NCBI RefSeq assembly: GCF_001949145.1
Contig: NW_019091394.1
Location: forward strand, 1,942,374 to 2,006,373
Direction: 5' to 3'
Origin: Acanthaster planci
Lineage: Eukaryota > Echinodermata > Asteroidea > Valvatida > Acanthasteridae
DNA: 64,000 nucleotides
Position 1 is the stretch's first letter; each line of letters starts with the position of its first letter. This document shows, in pieces, positions 1 through 12,937 of the stretch. The notes below the pieces were generated by a model. That model did not search any database. It saw only the letters and a list, made by a program, of their open reading frames with translations, and was not told where the DNA came from. Both the position numbers and the translations under genes were made by a program.

Positions 1-1789
1 GCTCTCCTTCTAGGCCGAAAAAGAAAATATGATGATATTTGTCGACCAGGTGTTACCTGTCAGACTTCCGCCGACGCAAGTTATCCCACGCCAGGACAAA
101 AGAGCTCCATCGAGCACCGCTCCAGAGTTTTTATAATGGCATTGCTCACTTCGTCCCTATTAAATTACAAGAAACACGTAATCCACTCTTGACATTCGAT
201 GATCGCTTCTCGCAACCCAAGACGTCGGGGCCGGTTCGGTTGAACCAGGTGGGTTAGGGAAGACGGCGGCCGACATGCAATTTGTCTGTTTTCCATGAAA
301 GCCACGACTCCTAGCCTCGGCAATTAAAACGAAAACAAAGACCGTGGGTCAGAGGTCAAGCTCAAACACATTCTATTTAACACTTGTGTCATGCAGAAAT
401 GTTTCCTTAATAAGGCAGTGAAAAGGAAGCAATTTTTAAATGAAAAGACCATGTTTAAATACTACCGGGACTCCTATGACGTTGTCTTGATTTTCAGAAT
501 TTATATTAATTTCCAATTAGTAACAGCCCCATAAAAAGCACGGCATCAGAGTTTGGACAAAACTAAACCAAATGTTCCAAGCACGGGTCATTTGTCATAC
601 GTGACTCACTCTGTGAAAATAAGTCTTAATTAAGTCGCCAGAGCCGCTTTGGAGTAAGAAGTCCCTTAGAATACTTTGCACAGTGTAAATCAATAGGAAC
701 CCAAAGCATTTTTCACCATGGAGCATCCACTTTCATCAGGATGCCAAACTGAGTGATCCATCAAAACGAAAACACTCAATTTGCGCTTTCCAATCCAAAT
801 GAAAACTCAAAAAGTGGCTCTGGTGACTTAAGACTCATTTTCAAAGAGTGGGTCACATATGTCGAGTTTTATTTGCAGTGTAGCTCCCAAATCCTTTTTT
901 TTCAAACATTTACCGCTTGAAAGAAATTAATGCTCCCATGTCATGCACACAACGTCCAGCTGTCATATGATCAGAGAGTTTGCGGTTATCACAGCCGGGG
1001 CGTCTAGGGGACTAGGTTCATCAACATGAGTTCGGAGCCCAACCAAATGCCACCGAAGAGGTCCTCGTGCAACAGACAGGCAGGTTCTTTCCGTCTGCCA
1101 ACAGTCACTTCGAAATACAAACCAACGCGTCGTGAAGAGAAATCAGAAAATTACATTACACAAAGCAAGTGTTTATAGAGTTGGAACTCTCAATTTTTGT
1201 TTCTTTATTTGGTAGTAATCATATATTAAAAACAGTTAAATAGTTTGGAGGAACAGATGCTGCGGTTAGTCAAAACATCTTTGCATCGTAGGGATAGAAA
1301 CGACGCAAATCTGTTTGATGGGTAATTTCTGTTTGAGTAGAGAGAGTCCTTTAATTATTTAGAATCCAGTTCAAATTAGGGACAACCTCTTTGGAATTCG
1401 TAATGTAGTAAAATATAAATCGTCTTCTTCCACCTGGAGTTTCTTTTGTTTACTTTGTTTCTTTTTTTTTAATTGGGGCCAGATTTTTTCAAGTTTTAGA
1501 TTAATTTTGTTTGCCGATGTGTTTTAAGTATTAGCCTTTTTCCCCCTTTGATTTGAGTTCTATTAAATCGCAGGATGATTTAGTTTTTATGAAACAAAAT
1601 TCCAGGACTGTCAAAATCAAAATACATCCACTTACGATAGAGGTCGTGAAGGCTGTCTCATTCTTCGCAATCACAAAACCTTACTCATCACCAGTGAACT
1701 GTCATATCACTGGAAATCGGCGGCCTGTTACAAGTACTTTCGACCCCTTCCGCAGAAACCCAAGCCGCATTTTACTACCAAGCCGGTCG

Positions 1790-2160
1790 CCTCAGTCCGG
1801 CAGGACAGCAAATCAACAGTGATCAGCTCCCAGTCGGGGCCGTAATCAGCGCGAATTGGCCCACGGTCGGCCGAGTCACGCTAGGCCCGGGCCGGGCTGG
1901 AAGAAGTACTTTGCCCCTGACCCTCGGAAGTCGAGAGAAGCAACCCCGTGCTGAGTTTGTAACCCCTCGGCGTGCGCGCACGAGGTTGGGGGGAGATCCC
2001 ACATGCGCGTTTCGAGTGGGTGCAAGTTCGTCATGGGGGCCGTCTCCGAACTCCGGAATCGCGGAATGCGTGGGAAAAACAGAATATCGCTGACTTGTTG
2101 AGTCGGATCGAGCAGGCAAGTTGGGCTGATGTGATCTGATGTGCCACCCACGACCTCGGT
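1790..2160. promoter_or_regulatory. GC/CpG-rich islet, possible promoter or cryptic exon
   Basis: About 370 bases are clearly richer in G, C and CpG than the AT-rich flanks. All the other GC-rich blocks in this window that I can explain are exons or regions next to a gene start. No convincing protein, splice pair or core promoter motif is visible, so function is unassigned. A shorter block of the same character lies at about 2880-3060. Together they may mark the 5' end of a gene whose exons I could not link. Confidence 0.2.
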
Positions 2161-5100
2161 CGATGGAGCCAGCTGGCAGCCTTTTCTTACTAGATCACAT
2201 TATTGAGATTTTATGGTTTTACTCATTATTAGCAAACTGCAGTGATAGAAAACTATTTCGAAAAGATAAGGAAAAACGTAAATTGAAGTAGTTATGCTTC
2301 AGGTTTAAAATGTGTAAGATTAACCCCCTTTAGGGATCAACAGTGTCGAGATCGTCCCGATACGTACCAAGAGAAAAATGTTGAAACTGTTATTGTTCAC
2401 AATTTTTTTTCTTCAGATTTTTAATATTACACATAATCAATAAGATTACTGACATACGCCAGTTTCGGGGTAAACCTTTCGATTAATTATAGCGTTAGGA
2501 AATTGTAGATCGCATTTTAGGGAGCCAAATAAAACCCAAATTTAATATCGACCGCCATCAATATCCTTGAAGCAAGTAGAGTGGCTGAAGAAATGGGAAT
2601 GCGTCTCCACAGGTCGATGTAAGTATTATAATACAACAAAGCTAAGTTATAAGCACGCGGGCACTGCGTGTTGAAAACAGATTCCTTGTCGAAAATTCCA
2701 TCAAATTCAATTATGTCGATGTATCATTTCATCTATTTTTACCGATAAAAGCTTAAACAAAAATGTAGCAGCAACTAGAAATAAAGAATAAGTACCACCA
2801 GAAACTTTTTTCACCCTGGAAGATGTTGCAGTATTCTCCAAAGCACCAGCTGCCTTTTCTCTCAAGCTCGGCCAACTCACCGCAGCCGGAGCGCCAACCA
2901 TTGGCATGCTGGTAAAGCGGCGCACCATACCGCGATGCCTCACCGGGCCGTTCCGAGCCCCGGGCGGGTCCGAGGCAGCGGGAGCCGGGCCGGTGGGAAA
3001 CTGCCGATAAATGAACCCCGTGTCGTCCTGCCGAGAAGGACAGATCATCCGAAGGTCAGTGGAGCGTCTGTCTTCGGATAGGATTTGGCAAGGGAAGACA
3101 TGCTACAACCACACGCAAGGCAGTGGAAGAATTCCTAATAGGAATATCTCGATTAAAATAACCTTTGGTTCAATGTCTAACCTTCTTCCTCGTTCTTTCA
3201 ACGAGTCTGCCAACCCTATATCAGCATTCATACATTTCGATAGTAAAAGTACGAGGACAAGCACAGAGTTCGAGGAGAGTATGGAGGACAAGTATTTTCC
3301 CAATTACTCCGAACCGGGAACATTGAAGAAGAACACATCAAACAGAGGCATGACAACGATACTTGCGGAACTCTGTTCTCACTTGCCAACGAAGCGATTG
3401 CGGCAAACACCATCGGTTCCGTTTCTCAAGGGGTAGGGTGTAAAGTCTGTCTTTGTTTTTGGAATGGAGCGTTTCACCCGGAATCATCTTTCACCGAGAG
3501 CAAAACAACCGAGTGCATCTGGCAGGAGTTCTGGTGACCCGGTGCCGACCTAATTCCGTCGCACCGGCATATCACGCCTAACGGGCTCTGACAGCTCCCC
3601 CCTGTAATAAGCCCCCTCGCTTCGGTGAACATGCATAGCGAAAATTCTCATTTCCGAACAAATTAGAGAATCATCTTACCCTGACGCGACTGACAAAACA
3701 GGACATGCTTTAGGATCACAGAGCCGCACTTGTGTATGCCGGCCAGCAGTCGTCTGGTTCCCGATTTCTCGGCGTGAAATAATAACCATTTTATACCGAT
3801 AATAAATGTACCTATAATCCATGTAGTTTTTTTTTAGGGAGATGGGGCGTTATAAGCAAAGGCGTAACTATGGGGAGGGGCACCTGTCTTCATTGGATGC
3901 CTTGGCCCCCGGCTGCCTCCCCCATCTGAAACCTGTAATAGGCACAACATATATTCCAGCCGCAGTTTCTTTGCATAAGCTCCGCTTTGTATTAAAAAAA
4001 TGCACCCATCCTGCGCCCCTCAGCGAAATGTTACCCGATTTACACCACTTGTCACGAGACAGGCATCTTTGGAATCCATCAACGAAAAGAACATCCTCAC
4101 CCACGACAAGCTATGCCTATACAGTTAACTGGATTGGTTCCTAAAGAAAAGACAGGAAAGTAATTTTCTTTGCCTTGGAAAACGACTTTAAGTGATTCCA
4201 GACAGATTTCTAGATTACTTCCTCCAGAAAATACGCCGATGAGTCTCAGTCAATAATGCGGGATACCGGGACCTCACCAAACGTTCAACATTTTCCAGTA
4301 ATCACTTCGGTTCACCAAGTCTGAAACGGGGGGGGGATACGAATGCAAGAAAGTATCATCCCATCACAAGGGACACAAAGGAAATTCTCAAATGTGGAGA
4401 TGTATTCCCGATAGCGGGTGACGGTCTTTCAAAAACAGCGCCCCCGGGGAAGTTCAAGACACAGACGTTGTCCAGATGAGCAGCAGAGGGCGTACGGATG
4501 CAGGCCAGTAAATGGGCCGAAAACTGCTTGCGTGGGCCAAATCACAATTTTTAATGCACGAAATAGAACATTTCGTGGCTCATGAACTTGACGATATTTG
4601 TAGAAAAGACAGGCTTAGGTGGGCAAAGAGAATGCCGGCTTGCGTCCGAGAGAGCTTTGGATGAAATCGGTGCCTGAAAACGGTTTATTTTTCGACAAGT
4701 GTAGGCATCGATATATGAAATGGCGAGGAGCTTCAAGGCTGCATTTTAGGGGTGACCTTCAGTGAATATCTTCAGAAGTCATCGGTTAATGAATGGAAAT
4801 TTGAAAAGAAAATAACAAAAAAAATCATAAATTGGGCTTTAATTTGACATGCGTCTCAAACGCCTTAGAAACACGCTATTGCAGTTTATTTACTGGCCTG
4901 CAACCCTATGATTTTTTTTAAGCCGGTGCCCAAGTGTGCCGGGTGATAGGGGGCGCCATACTGACTTACAAGTAAGTCGACAGTGATCCTAACAGCATGC
5001 GAAACTTTTCACAGAGAAAGTTATAGATATACCACTTTGGGATGTCCCTCACGCATTTTCCGGGTAGTTGCAGGAAAAACTACGTCGGCTCAGGCTCTCT

Positions 5101-5792
5101 GACACCATGTAATCAACGCTTACAATAATACCAATATGGGCCTGGACAGTATAGTTTCTGGGGGCTACTCCTTGGTGAAACTGTCGGACCGACAGCTAGA
5201 AACATGAGATAACATCTCCAATGGTTCAATAACATGTAGGAGGATGGTGGTGATGTATTAGAGATCTAAAATCAGCAACGAAATTCGAAACGAAACAAAT
5301 TCGAATTCGAAACAGAATTACTCACTAATACAAATTCTCCAAAAATACGCACAAGAACCCCTAAAACTGTAGCTGGTCCAGAGGAAAATTAAAAACACAC
5401 AAAAACATGGGAAGATTCGTTTTCCTTTCTGTCATTATCCACAAATGTCTCGGCATGAAACCTCACCACGTTGTCAAATGCATTCCTGCAGCATGTTTCC
5501 ACCTTCTTTTAACAGTAGGATTGCGACTTATGATATAAATATTGCAGTTCATATTTGGGGTATTTGTTCTCTACTGCCCGAACCACAAAATGTTTTAACT
5601 GACTTTAAAAACGTCCAAATAACCACCGCCGATACGTAATTATCCAGCGCATCTGCGGAGATCACTCACTGACTCCTGAGGACTACAGAAGAGAACTGCG
5701 CATCCTCTCCGTGCATCATTTCCACCATTTATTTACTCTAGTATGCCGCGGCGAAACATGGCGAGTCTGTGGGTTACCAGCTACCTGGTAAC

Positions 5793-5932
5793 CTTGCAAC
5801 GCGTTGGCCAATCACAGTGTGCGAAACCTGTCGATCTAGTGCGCGTTTGGAAAGGGTCGACAGATTTCACACCTTGTGACTGGCCATGCATTGCGTTGCA
5901 AACTCTTGGAGGCGCACTAATGTGAAACGCCC
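5793..5932. mobile_element. Damaged copy of a palindromic MITE
   Basis: This stretch matches the intact element at 28924-29092: it shares TTGCAACGCGTTGGCCAATC near the left and CAAACTCTTGGAGGCGCACT near the right, with a diverged middle containing GTCGAC-type segments. The outer left arm does not match and is replaced by sequence containing a separate perfect hairpin (GGTTACCAG / CTGGTAACC around 5772-5793). It is therefore a partial or rearranged copy. Confidence 0.6.
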
Positions 5933-6161
5933 TTTTAAATTGTTGGCAGGAATTTGAACAAGTCCGAGTTTGTGGCTTCTCTTTTCAAGAAAACGACGAG
6001 AAATTGTTCATTCAACATCTAAAATTACTAAATTGACAGATGTATCTATACTCAAAAGCGCTACCATTCTTTTCGAGAAAGACTTGTTTTTGCGACTGGT
6101 CAAGGTGCCGTTATTTTGCACAGTCGTTCGGTTGTTTCTATAGGTCTTAACGCCCCAAAAT

Positions 6162-6489
6162 ATGAAAACTCCAGAGTGAAAATTTTGAAAAAATCTGCAA
6201 ATCTTGCAAAATAATTTAATTTTGGCCAAAATTTGACTTTACTCAAACTCACTCAGAAATCATTTTTGCATCAAAAGGAACATGTTCTAATCATCTACGA
6301 GTCCTATAGATCTCAATTTTAATGAAAACTCAAGAGTGAAAATTTTGAAAAAAATCTGCAAGGGGTTAGCCTTGCAAAATAATTCAGTTTTGGCCACAAT
6401 TTGACTTTGCTCAAAATCACTCAGAAATCATTTTTGAATTAAAAGAAACATGTTTTTATCATCTATGAGTCCTGTAGATCTCAATTTTA
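6162..6489. repeat. Tandem repeat, period about 160 bp
   Basis: Two consecutive diverged copies of an AT-rich unit are visible, starting near 6162 and 6322. Both carry the order ATGAAAACTC, GAGTGAAAATTTTGAAAAAA, TTTTGGCCA, ACTCAGAAATCATTTTTG and AGATCTCAATTTTAATGAAA. A third start follows near 6489. The array stops shortly before the gap at 6603, so copies may be missing from the assembly. Confidence 0.75.
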
Positions 6490-6602
6490 ATGAAAATGAA
6501 AAAGCTTGAACCAGAATGATTTTCCAGGGCAAACTCAGACTGTTTGACAGGCCTGGAAAAATCATTGTGAATGAAACACATACATATCACTCCATGAGCT
6601 CT

Positions 6603-6638
6603 NNNNNNNNNNNNNNNNNNNNNNNNNNNNNNNNNNNN
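6603..6638. other. Assembly gap (36 N)
   Basis: A run of undetermined bases. Its short length may be a placeholder and not a measured size. It lies about 110 bases after a tandem array, a common cause of assembly breaks. Confidence 0.99.
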
Positions 6639-9098
6639 CGATCTTGTCTCCCCCCCCAAAAAAAATCACTGTGTTTGACCCATTTCCATTCTAAGATTGA
6701 AAGACTTAAAAGATAAAGGATTATGCTAAACCAGCATGATTATTACGCCCAAACCCCACATACTGCTAACAACCGCACCTCGATGAAACGATATGTGGAT
6801 ATTTCTCAGTGCAGGTAAGCGTTTATTTAGTTCCGACTACAGAATAAGTCGGCAAGTTGAAGGGTGAGGTCGTTAGCACTACTGTCCGGTCAGATAAGCA
6901 GCCGGTTTAATATCGGTGACCGCTGAGGCGCAAAACTGTTTTGTTACCACCCAAAGAGCAATATCAGGGTAAAGTGGTGAGTGGAACAGCTTTTGTGGTT
7001 TTTTTTTTTTTAATTAACACGCTGGGGGAACGCAAACAGAGTAAAGGATATAGTCGTGGCTCTGAAGGCTTTTTTTTTTCAAGGGAATTAAAGTTCGACA
7101 TTTTAACAGGGAAAACTTACGCGAGGGACTTGCAATAAAACCATATTTCCATAGGAAAGCGCATGGTGTATCCCCAGGAAGTTGTGCAAAGAAAAGAAAT
7201 GAATGAATAAAAAAAAACCATCGGTCATTCCGTGAGTACGCCCTCATTGTCTGTTGATGGTAACTATGGTGGCTCGGAAGGGACGGAACCGGTCGTGAAC
7301 ATAATTATTCACAACGTCGTCAATGTTTCGGTGACGTCGCTACAAGTTTCAAAAAAAGTCGTGAAACAAAGCCGTCGCGAATGAATTCATGACTATAGTC
7401 GCAAACATGTTCACGAGCCGTGGACATTAAATTGTCATCAGTATTTTTCAGTAAATAAATTAGAGTTCAACAATGTACGTCATGGGCTAGCAGATATACG
7501 ATGCAGCTTGCTATGCAACGAACAAGGAATCCTACCTCTACGCGATAACGCCCTCTATCCCCCGTTTGGTTTTATCGACATGTTCGCTATGTCAGATCTT
7601 TCAGTTTTTGCAAGATACTTTTCCTGACAATAGAGGGTGCTGATGCTGTGACGTCATTTCAGGAGGATACTGATCACTTTCAGGGGATTCTGTTTAAAAT
7701 GTGCTTACTGAAATTATTCGCGGGAAAATTTGGCTCGCTGGCTTCCCGTCATACACTGATGTAACACACCCATACCTGTTTTACATACAAAGTGTGCACA
7801 TTCCTCTGTTCTTCTGTGGTTAACGAAACTTGAGGAAACTGCTCCTTTTTCTCCAACTAGGACAACTCTTTCGAGCTGGATTCTTGATGATGATTTCCTT
7901 GACCGTTCCTCTTCGTTTTGCCGCAGATAACCTTGACCCCCAAATGCCACTGAAACTGTTTTTCAGAGAGGGGAAACATGGACGTGTATGGACGTGTGCG
8001 AGTCCACACAACGCCATCATATACCCTTCACTATGTGGACTTCTGTTGTGCAGAGGTCCACACTGCGTATGTCACGCGCGCTTGCACACGCTTTCATTTC
8101 CTCCTGAGATGACATAGCTCTTCAACCATAAATATGCAAGTTGTCATTAGCATAAAAATGTCCAAACGCCATTAAAATTGCGTATTGAAATTGGCGAAAT
8201 AAGGCTGAAATGAAAAAGGGTCTACCTTGCATGTCATATGTCAAACTGATCTTGTTATGCTTTGAAAGTTTCTGTACCAGTGGGAACACATAATGTAAGA
8301 AGTCAGTCTTCAAATTCCGTCCGTTTGCGAAGCTATAGAGAAACCCGTCATTCATAGTGTCAGAAAGAGCGCACATTACTTCCTTGTTTCATTTGCCGCC
8401 ATTACCATGATTTAGTTGTTCATGTACTTTCCGAAGCAAAGATCTTTCGTTTGCAGAACTGACATTCTTATGGCTAGCTGTTTATGCACCTCCTGAAGCA
8501 AAGAACTTTCGCATTTAGTGATGCTTTGTAATCAATACCGAAACGAGAGATCGCCGTGTTTTAATATATGAAAAGCAATATATACTCACGGGTATTTCCA
8601 GTATAACTTTATAAGTTTCGCTAAAGAGTGAATTCTTTCCCTGGCTTGAAGCTCATCTTGATTAATTTTCACATTGGGAATAAAATCCAATCGCATAAAA
8701 ATACACTTCAAATGGAATGTCTTCTTAAACCGAATTTTGTGTAATGACGCAGATTTTATTCACAGAGACCACTCAAGCTGCCGCTGACTTCATCTGATGT
8801 CATTCCTTTATCTAAATCCCACCTGCAAATGTGTTTGCAATGTGACTTTTTATAGACCAAAGAGTCCATTTTTAGCTGCATTACCGTATTTGAACAAAAC
8901 TATTATAAATACGGACAATATGTGTGGCACTATGTATTGATGAACAAATTCTGCTCTGATGGAAATACGTATGTATTTATTAATGTTTAAAAAAAGACTT
9001 GATTGTGTCAAGCAATAATTAGATTCCTTGTGTCTTACACAAGACTGTCATTCTTCAAGTGGGTATGTAACAAGTCGAGCTTCAAAAGATGGTACCAG

Positions 9099-9977
9099 TT
9101 ACAAGTCCAGCTCGGCGTATAGGGGCTCAGGTGGAATCTCGACATCTTTGGCTGGCATAGCCTCCACTACGCATCCTTCGGATTTCCTTGGCCGCCACGT
9201 CTTCATCTCCAGAGCAGTCACCAGGTTTGTTGGCAGCCGGTTGGCCTTGCGGCGGTAGCAGACTGCGAAGAGCGCCGTGATCGCATTCGTGAGGAGGAGC
9301 ATAGCGCAACTGACCACCCAAACAATGGGGAGCTCACCCGTCTCCGAGCTGTCGTCTCCCCTTTCCGAAGTGACTCTCGTCTGGTTCTCCCGTGCTGTGC
9401 CTCCATTGCAGTCGAGGTCCAGCCCCAACTCAGAGGCAACGTCGCTGTTAACTGTTGTACCGGTCAGTGTCTGGTTGTCTCGGTGTCCAGCGCTCGGGGT
9501 AATGGTAGACGGGCTCAGGGGATGAAGACTTGGGGACGAAAGCCCCACAGTCTTATCACCGGGGGACACAGCTAGGGAAGGATCCACAGATGATGGCCGC
9601 CTCATCACCTCGAGCACCAGCGCGTCCGAGAAACGCCAGGTCCAAGCGTTGAAGCAGACGTAGTTACCCGAGTCTTCGGGCTGGCTGTCGGCGATCGTCA
9701 GCAGGTACGCGTTGCCTTCGATGGAGACTGACGTCCGAGACCCGACTGCTCCCGTTGGTAGGACTTGAAGGCAGCGGCTCAAGACGAGGAAGGAGTGGTC
9801 CTCGTAACGAAACCAGCCGTGCTCGTACCGGTCCTGACAGATTGCCCGGGAGGAGACACAGCGCAGAGTGACATTAGAGCCGGTAGCGACGGCGGTGTAG
9901 CCGGGACTCGCCCCGCTAACAGCAAACCACTGAAGGGCTAAAACTGCCCAAACGGTGTAGCAATGACGACTCTTCAT
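9099..9977 (-). CDS. Single-exon Ig-domain type I membrane receptor with terminal YAEL motif
   Basis: A 292-residue protein encoded in one exon. The ATG has a favourable G at -3. Residues 1-23 look like a signal peptide. Residues 26-124 form a V-type Ig domain: Cys40, Trp55 and the EDSGNYVC signature with Cys108, giving 68-residue cysteine spacing; an extra Cys47/Cys69 pair may add a disulfide. A Ser/Thr-rich stalk with two NQT sites follows, then a transmembrane helix at about 218-240 followed by YRRK. The 52-residue tail ends in PLYAELDL (Tyr287). YAEL fits Yxx(L/I), but Pro at -2 departs from the canonical ITIM. The likely role is an inhibitory or SH2-recruiting cell-surface receptor; the ligand is unknown. 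It is divergent to the other three receptor-like genes downstream. The architecture is clear; inhibitory signalling is inference from the motif. Confidence 0.85.
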   Translation of the reverse strand: MKSRHCYTVWAVLALQWFAVSGASPGYTAVATGSNVTLRCVSSRAICQDRYEHGWFRYEDHSFLVLSRCLQVLPTGAVGSRTSVSIEGNAYLLTIADSQPEDSGNYVCFNAWTWRFSDALVLEVMRRPSSVDPSLAVSPGDKTVGLSSPSLHPLSPSTITPSAGHRDNQTLTGTTVNSDVASELGLDLDCNGGTARENQTRVTSERGDDSSETGELPIVWVVSCAMLLLTNAITALFAVCYRRKANRLPTNLVTALEMKTWRPRKSEGCVVEAMPAKDVEIPPEPLYAELDL

Positions 9978-12937
9978 TTCGGTTTGGTTGCAAAAAACGC
10001 CGTCAAAAGTCTTCCAGAGCGTTTACTTCATGAGCAAACGCGGTTGGTACTGTTTCCGAGCAATTCCCTCTTTATTTTTAAACCTAAAATGTTGAAATGA
10101 TAGCAACGAGTATAACGGAAGTCATTTATAAACAGAGCCAAGGCCGATGGTTGGGCATTTGGCTCATTTCCAAGCGGAATAACAAAGGGATCTAAAGTTA
10201 GGATACAACTAGTTTCGATTTCTTTTCTTGAGAACCAACATTGCGAAAATTTTCACTTTTTGACGTGAAGACACTTGGATGAATCTAAATGTTTTACAAT
10301 TTGGAATATCCCCAAATGACTGGGGGACATTCTGTGAAACGAGGATTTTGGTGTCAAACCCTATGGACTGTGTTTATGGCCCGTGCAAAATGTGGTTAGC
10401 ATTTTCTTATCATTTGAACTTTGTAGATGAATATCCCGACTGGTGCCATTACGTCATCTTCGACCCAGTTGTTAAACAACTAATTTGCAAACAATTATGT
10501 GCTAAATTTGATACCATCTTTCCATCTATTTTTCGATTAAGCCTATCGCTTGAGGCGTCTTTGCCAATGCTTGAGGTTTATCGGATTCAGTGAAATCCTT
10601 TTTCGTGCAATATTGCTGAGTGGAGTCCACGTAAAATATGCAGATCCATAGTCATTGTTATCGGATATGAAGCTTGTATTTGTATCTCAGCAATTATTGG
10701 TCCAATCTTGCCAAATGAAGTGTCTACTAGAATTTCGATAGGCCCGTGTACAATTTTATTGAAGGTGTTGTGCAATACTATGCACATTGTACGAATTTAT
10801 ATGCCAATTACTGTATAGGTTTCTCAACCAATTTCAGCAATAAAGCGGTCACTTTCCTCGACGAGGCGTTCAACTGCAGGTACGTTTTCGATTGTCCACA
10901 AAACTGCATTTCTTTCTATTTTTGTGCAAATGAGTGCATTTTGCTTTTTCTCCTTTGTTTTCATTCAGAGGCCTTAAAATCTCATTTTTACTCAAGCCGT
11001 GAATTTCTCCTGACTTTTACAATTCAGTGCAATCAAAATAACTACGATTCATCGAAGCACGTAGGATCTTTAATCTTTGAGTGATTTCGTTTTATAGTCA
11101 GTCTTATTCCTTTCAATTTGATACAGCCTTACGCGAAACAGAAACCAAGAACCTCATTGGTGTCTGTAAAAACCACGGTGAGTTGCAGTTAGGTATTAGT
11201 CCATGGGCGCTAGATTGGAGCCGGGCAGGTGGTGACGTCATGCACAGACTTCCTGGCTTATTGCCTCACCCCGGAGGCTGCCTTGGTTGGAAATGCACTT
11301 CGCTGGTTTACGAACGATTACGAAATGCATGCGTGGCGGTCGCGTCGCTTCCAACAAAACGAACAAGCCCCTCTAACAGGGCTCCCAACCACCGATGAGG
11401 GGGTGCTTTTGCTCTAGGCGGATACATCAACCCACAGACACATTAACGCCTAGACCACCAGGCTTCTTGCGCTCATAAATCGTGATATCATTGAAAAGTA
11501 TGGGCAAAACGATGGATGGCAGAGCATAAAGTCGCGTTCATTGCGCGTTGCGCACAACGCACTTAGGCCCTACGTTGCCTTTGTTTGTTTACGTTGTAAT
11601 CCCATCTCCTCTGTACTGCCATCTCTATGTTTTGCTTGTGGCTACGGCATTGTTTTGGATCTATATAAACAAGATCAAGTACACAGAAGATTCTACAATC
11701 GAAAAATGATTCATGGAATTTTATGGCTGGAATTCTTCAACAGTGCGCTGGTAATGAATTCCCTATACCGAAGAGTGAATTTGCCCATAGTTTTGATTTT
11801 TCGGGCGCCACCAAGATCACGAAAATGTTCATGTAGATTGGAATGCGACCTGGTGGTCTATCCGTTTATAGTCTGTGCGTCAACCTGACTACACAGTTAT
11901 TTATTGAGGGGTATAACCCACTAATTCAAGCCCCTTGAAAACAGTGTAAACTCAGCATTGTTCGGGGTCCAATAACAAGCGTAACATATCCCCGAGGTAT
12001 CTGAAACACACATTAAATTATTTTATGGTCCCCAGTCTTTCACTTTCTTTCAATTTTCTGTGGGTTAACTAATGGCATTTTGAGTTATTCCCACAAAGCA
12101 AAATTACCCCCCCGAAAGGTGATTTTTCCGAAGTCTGCTTGCAGCCATTTTTCAAGTGACAACCCTCAACTTTCTCGGGCAATTAGGACCATTTTTCAAC
12201 CGTAGCTTTAGCCCTTCTGCCCTCATATGAAAGCTCAAAGACCCAGGGTGTTGATCCCGGCAACGATTTACACAATCTCACCATTTTGGGTGCCAGACAA
12301 TCTCCTTTTTCAAAGGATACTGTGTGGGGCACTTTTAATGCTAATGAGCTGGCCAGAAATGCTCAATTGAATTAGTGGACTGCACCCTGAGAGAGTTGTG
12401 ACATGGGTGTCTCACTTGCTGGAACCAGAGTGGCGGATTATGCCTTAGTACACATGCAGGCCTACAATTAGCACATGAAAGCTATATGCTGCACTGCACC
12501 CATAATGAAACAGCCATTTTGTTCCAAGTCTGAAGTTGGCGCTGGTCTTTCTGTACACAGCTCTACCCGAGAGACCGCACTACAGATTAGTCCGCTTGGC
12601 TAGAGTCCAAATTCGTATTCCTAGAACGCACATTAGACTTTTTTTGAGCACCAGAGTATTGTTTGTGTTATGAATATTGATTAATTAATAATACATGATT
12701 TCGACTTTTCCGTCGGTATTTCCTCTATATGTGATAAATATGTAGTACCGTTTCCTCCATTCTAGTATATGCAGTGAAACTCATCTACATTAGAATACTC
12801 CTAAGGCAACCTTTCGTTTTCGTTATTATCATGGGAAAATTATAAATTCTGGTTAGCTGCACTCTGCGCGTGAATAATCTGGGACGTTGTTTCTATGAAG
12901 CGAGTGTTTCCTTGTTGGATAGTTGACTTTGTTTCAG
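9978..12937. other. Intergenic DNA between receptor genes
   Basis: Mostly AT-rich. I searched it for an upstream exon of the plus-strand gene at 12938 (signal peptide, Cys-Trp-DxGxYxC pattern) and found none. Open frames at 10279-10593 and 11541-11888 do not look like Ig domains. One copy of a dispersed repeat lies at about 11262-11419. The left edge is the promoter side of the minus-strand Ig gene; no clear TATA box was recognised. Confidence 0.5.
11262..11419 (+). repeat. Dispersed repeat family, copy A
   Basis: It shares ordered blocks with copies at 24977-25136 (opposite strand) and 32450-32617: GGAGGCT or CAGGCTCC, a CTTCGCTGGTTTACGAAC-like segment, CCAACAAAA, and GAGGGGGTGCTTTTGCTCT at the right. 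Copies are about 160-170 bp and clearly diverged. No open frame is shared. The class is unknown; a short non-autonomous element is most likely. Confidence 0.65.

Larger units (their letters stand above)
1..9098. other. Intergenic region without a recognised gene
   Basis: I see no coding exon that I can assign. The sequence is mostly AT-rich with short scattered open frames that look like chance. Contents that stand out are annotated separately: GC-rich islets near 1.8-2.15 kb and 2.88-3.06 kb, a damaged palindromic element at 5793-5932, a 160-bp tandem repeat at 6162-6489 and an assembly gap at 6603-6638. The right edge is the probable 3' untranslated region of the minus-strand Ig gene; a minus-strand AATAAA lies at 8976-8981. 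An open frame at 3011-3436 (141 codons) starts inside the second islet and resembles no family I know. Confidence 0.6.

Noticed and set aside
3011-3436. 141-codon plus-strand open frame
   Set aside because: It has no family resemblance, signal or splice support; its length is possible by chance in 64 kb.
10279-10593. Possible Ig exon for the 12938 receptor gene
   Set aside because: It has cysteines and tryptophans but lacks the DxGxYxC signature and the GC-rich character of the other exons; no splice pair was found.
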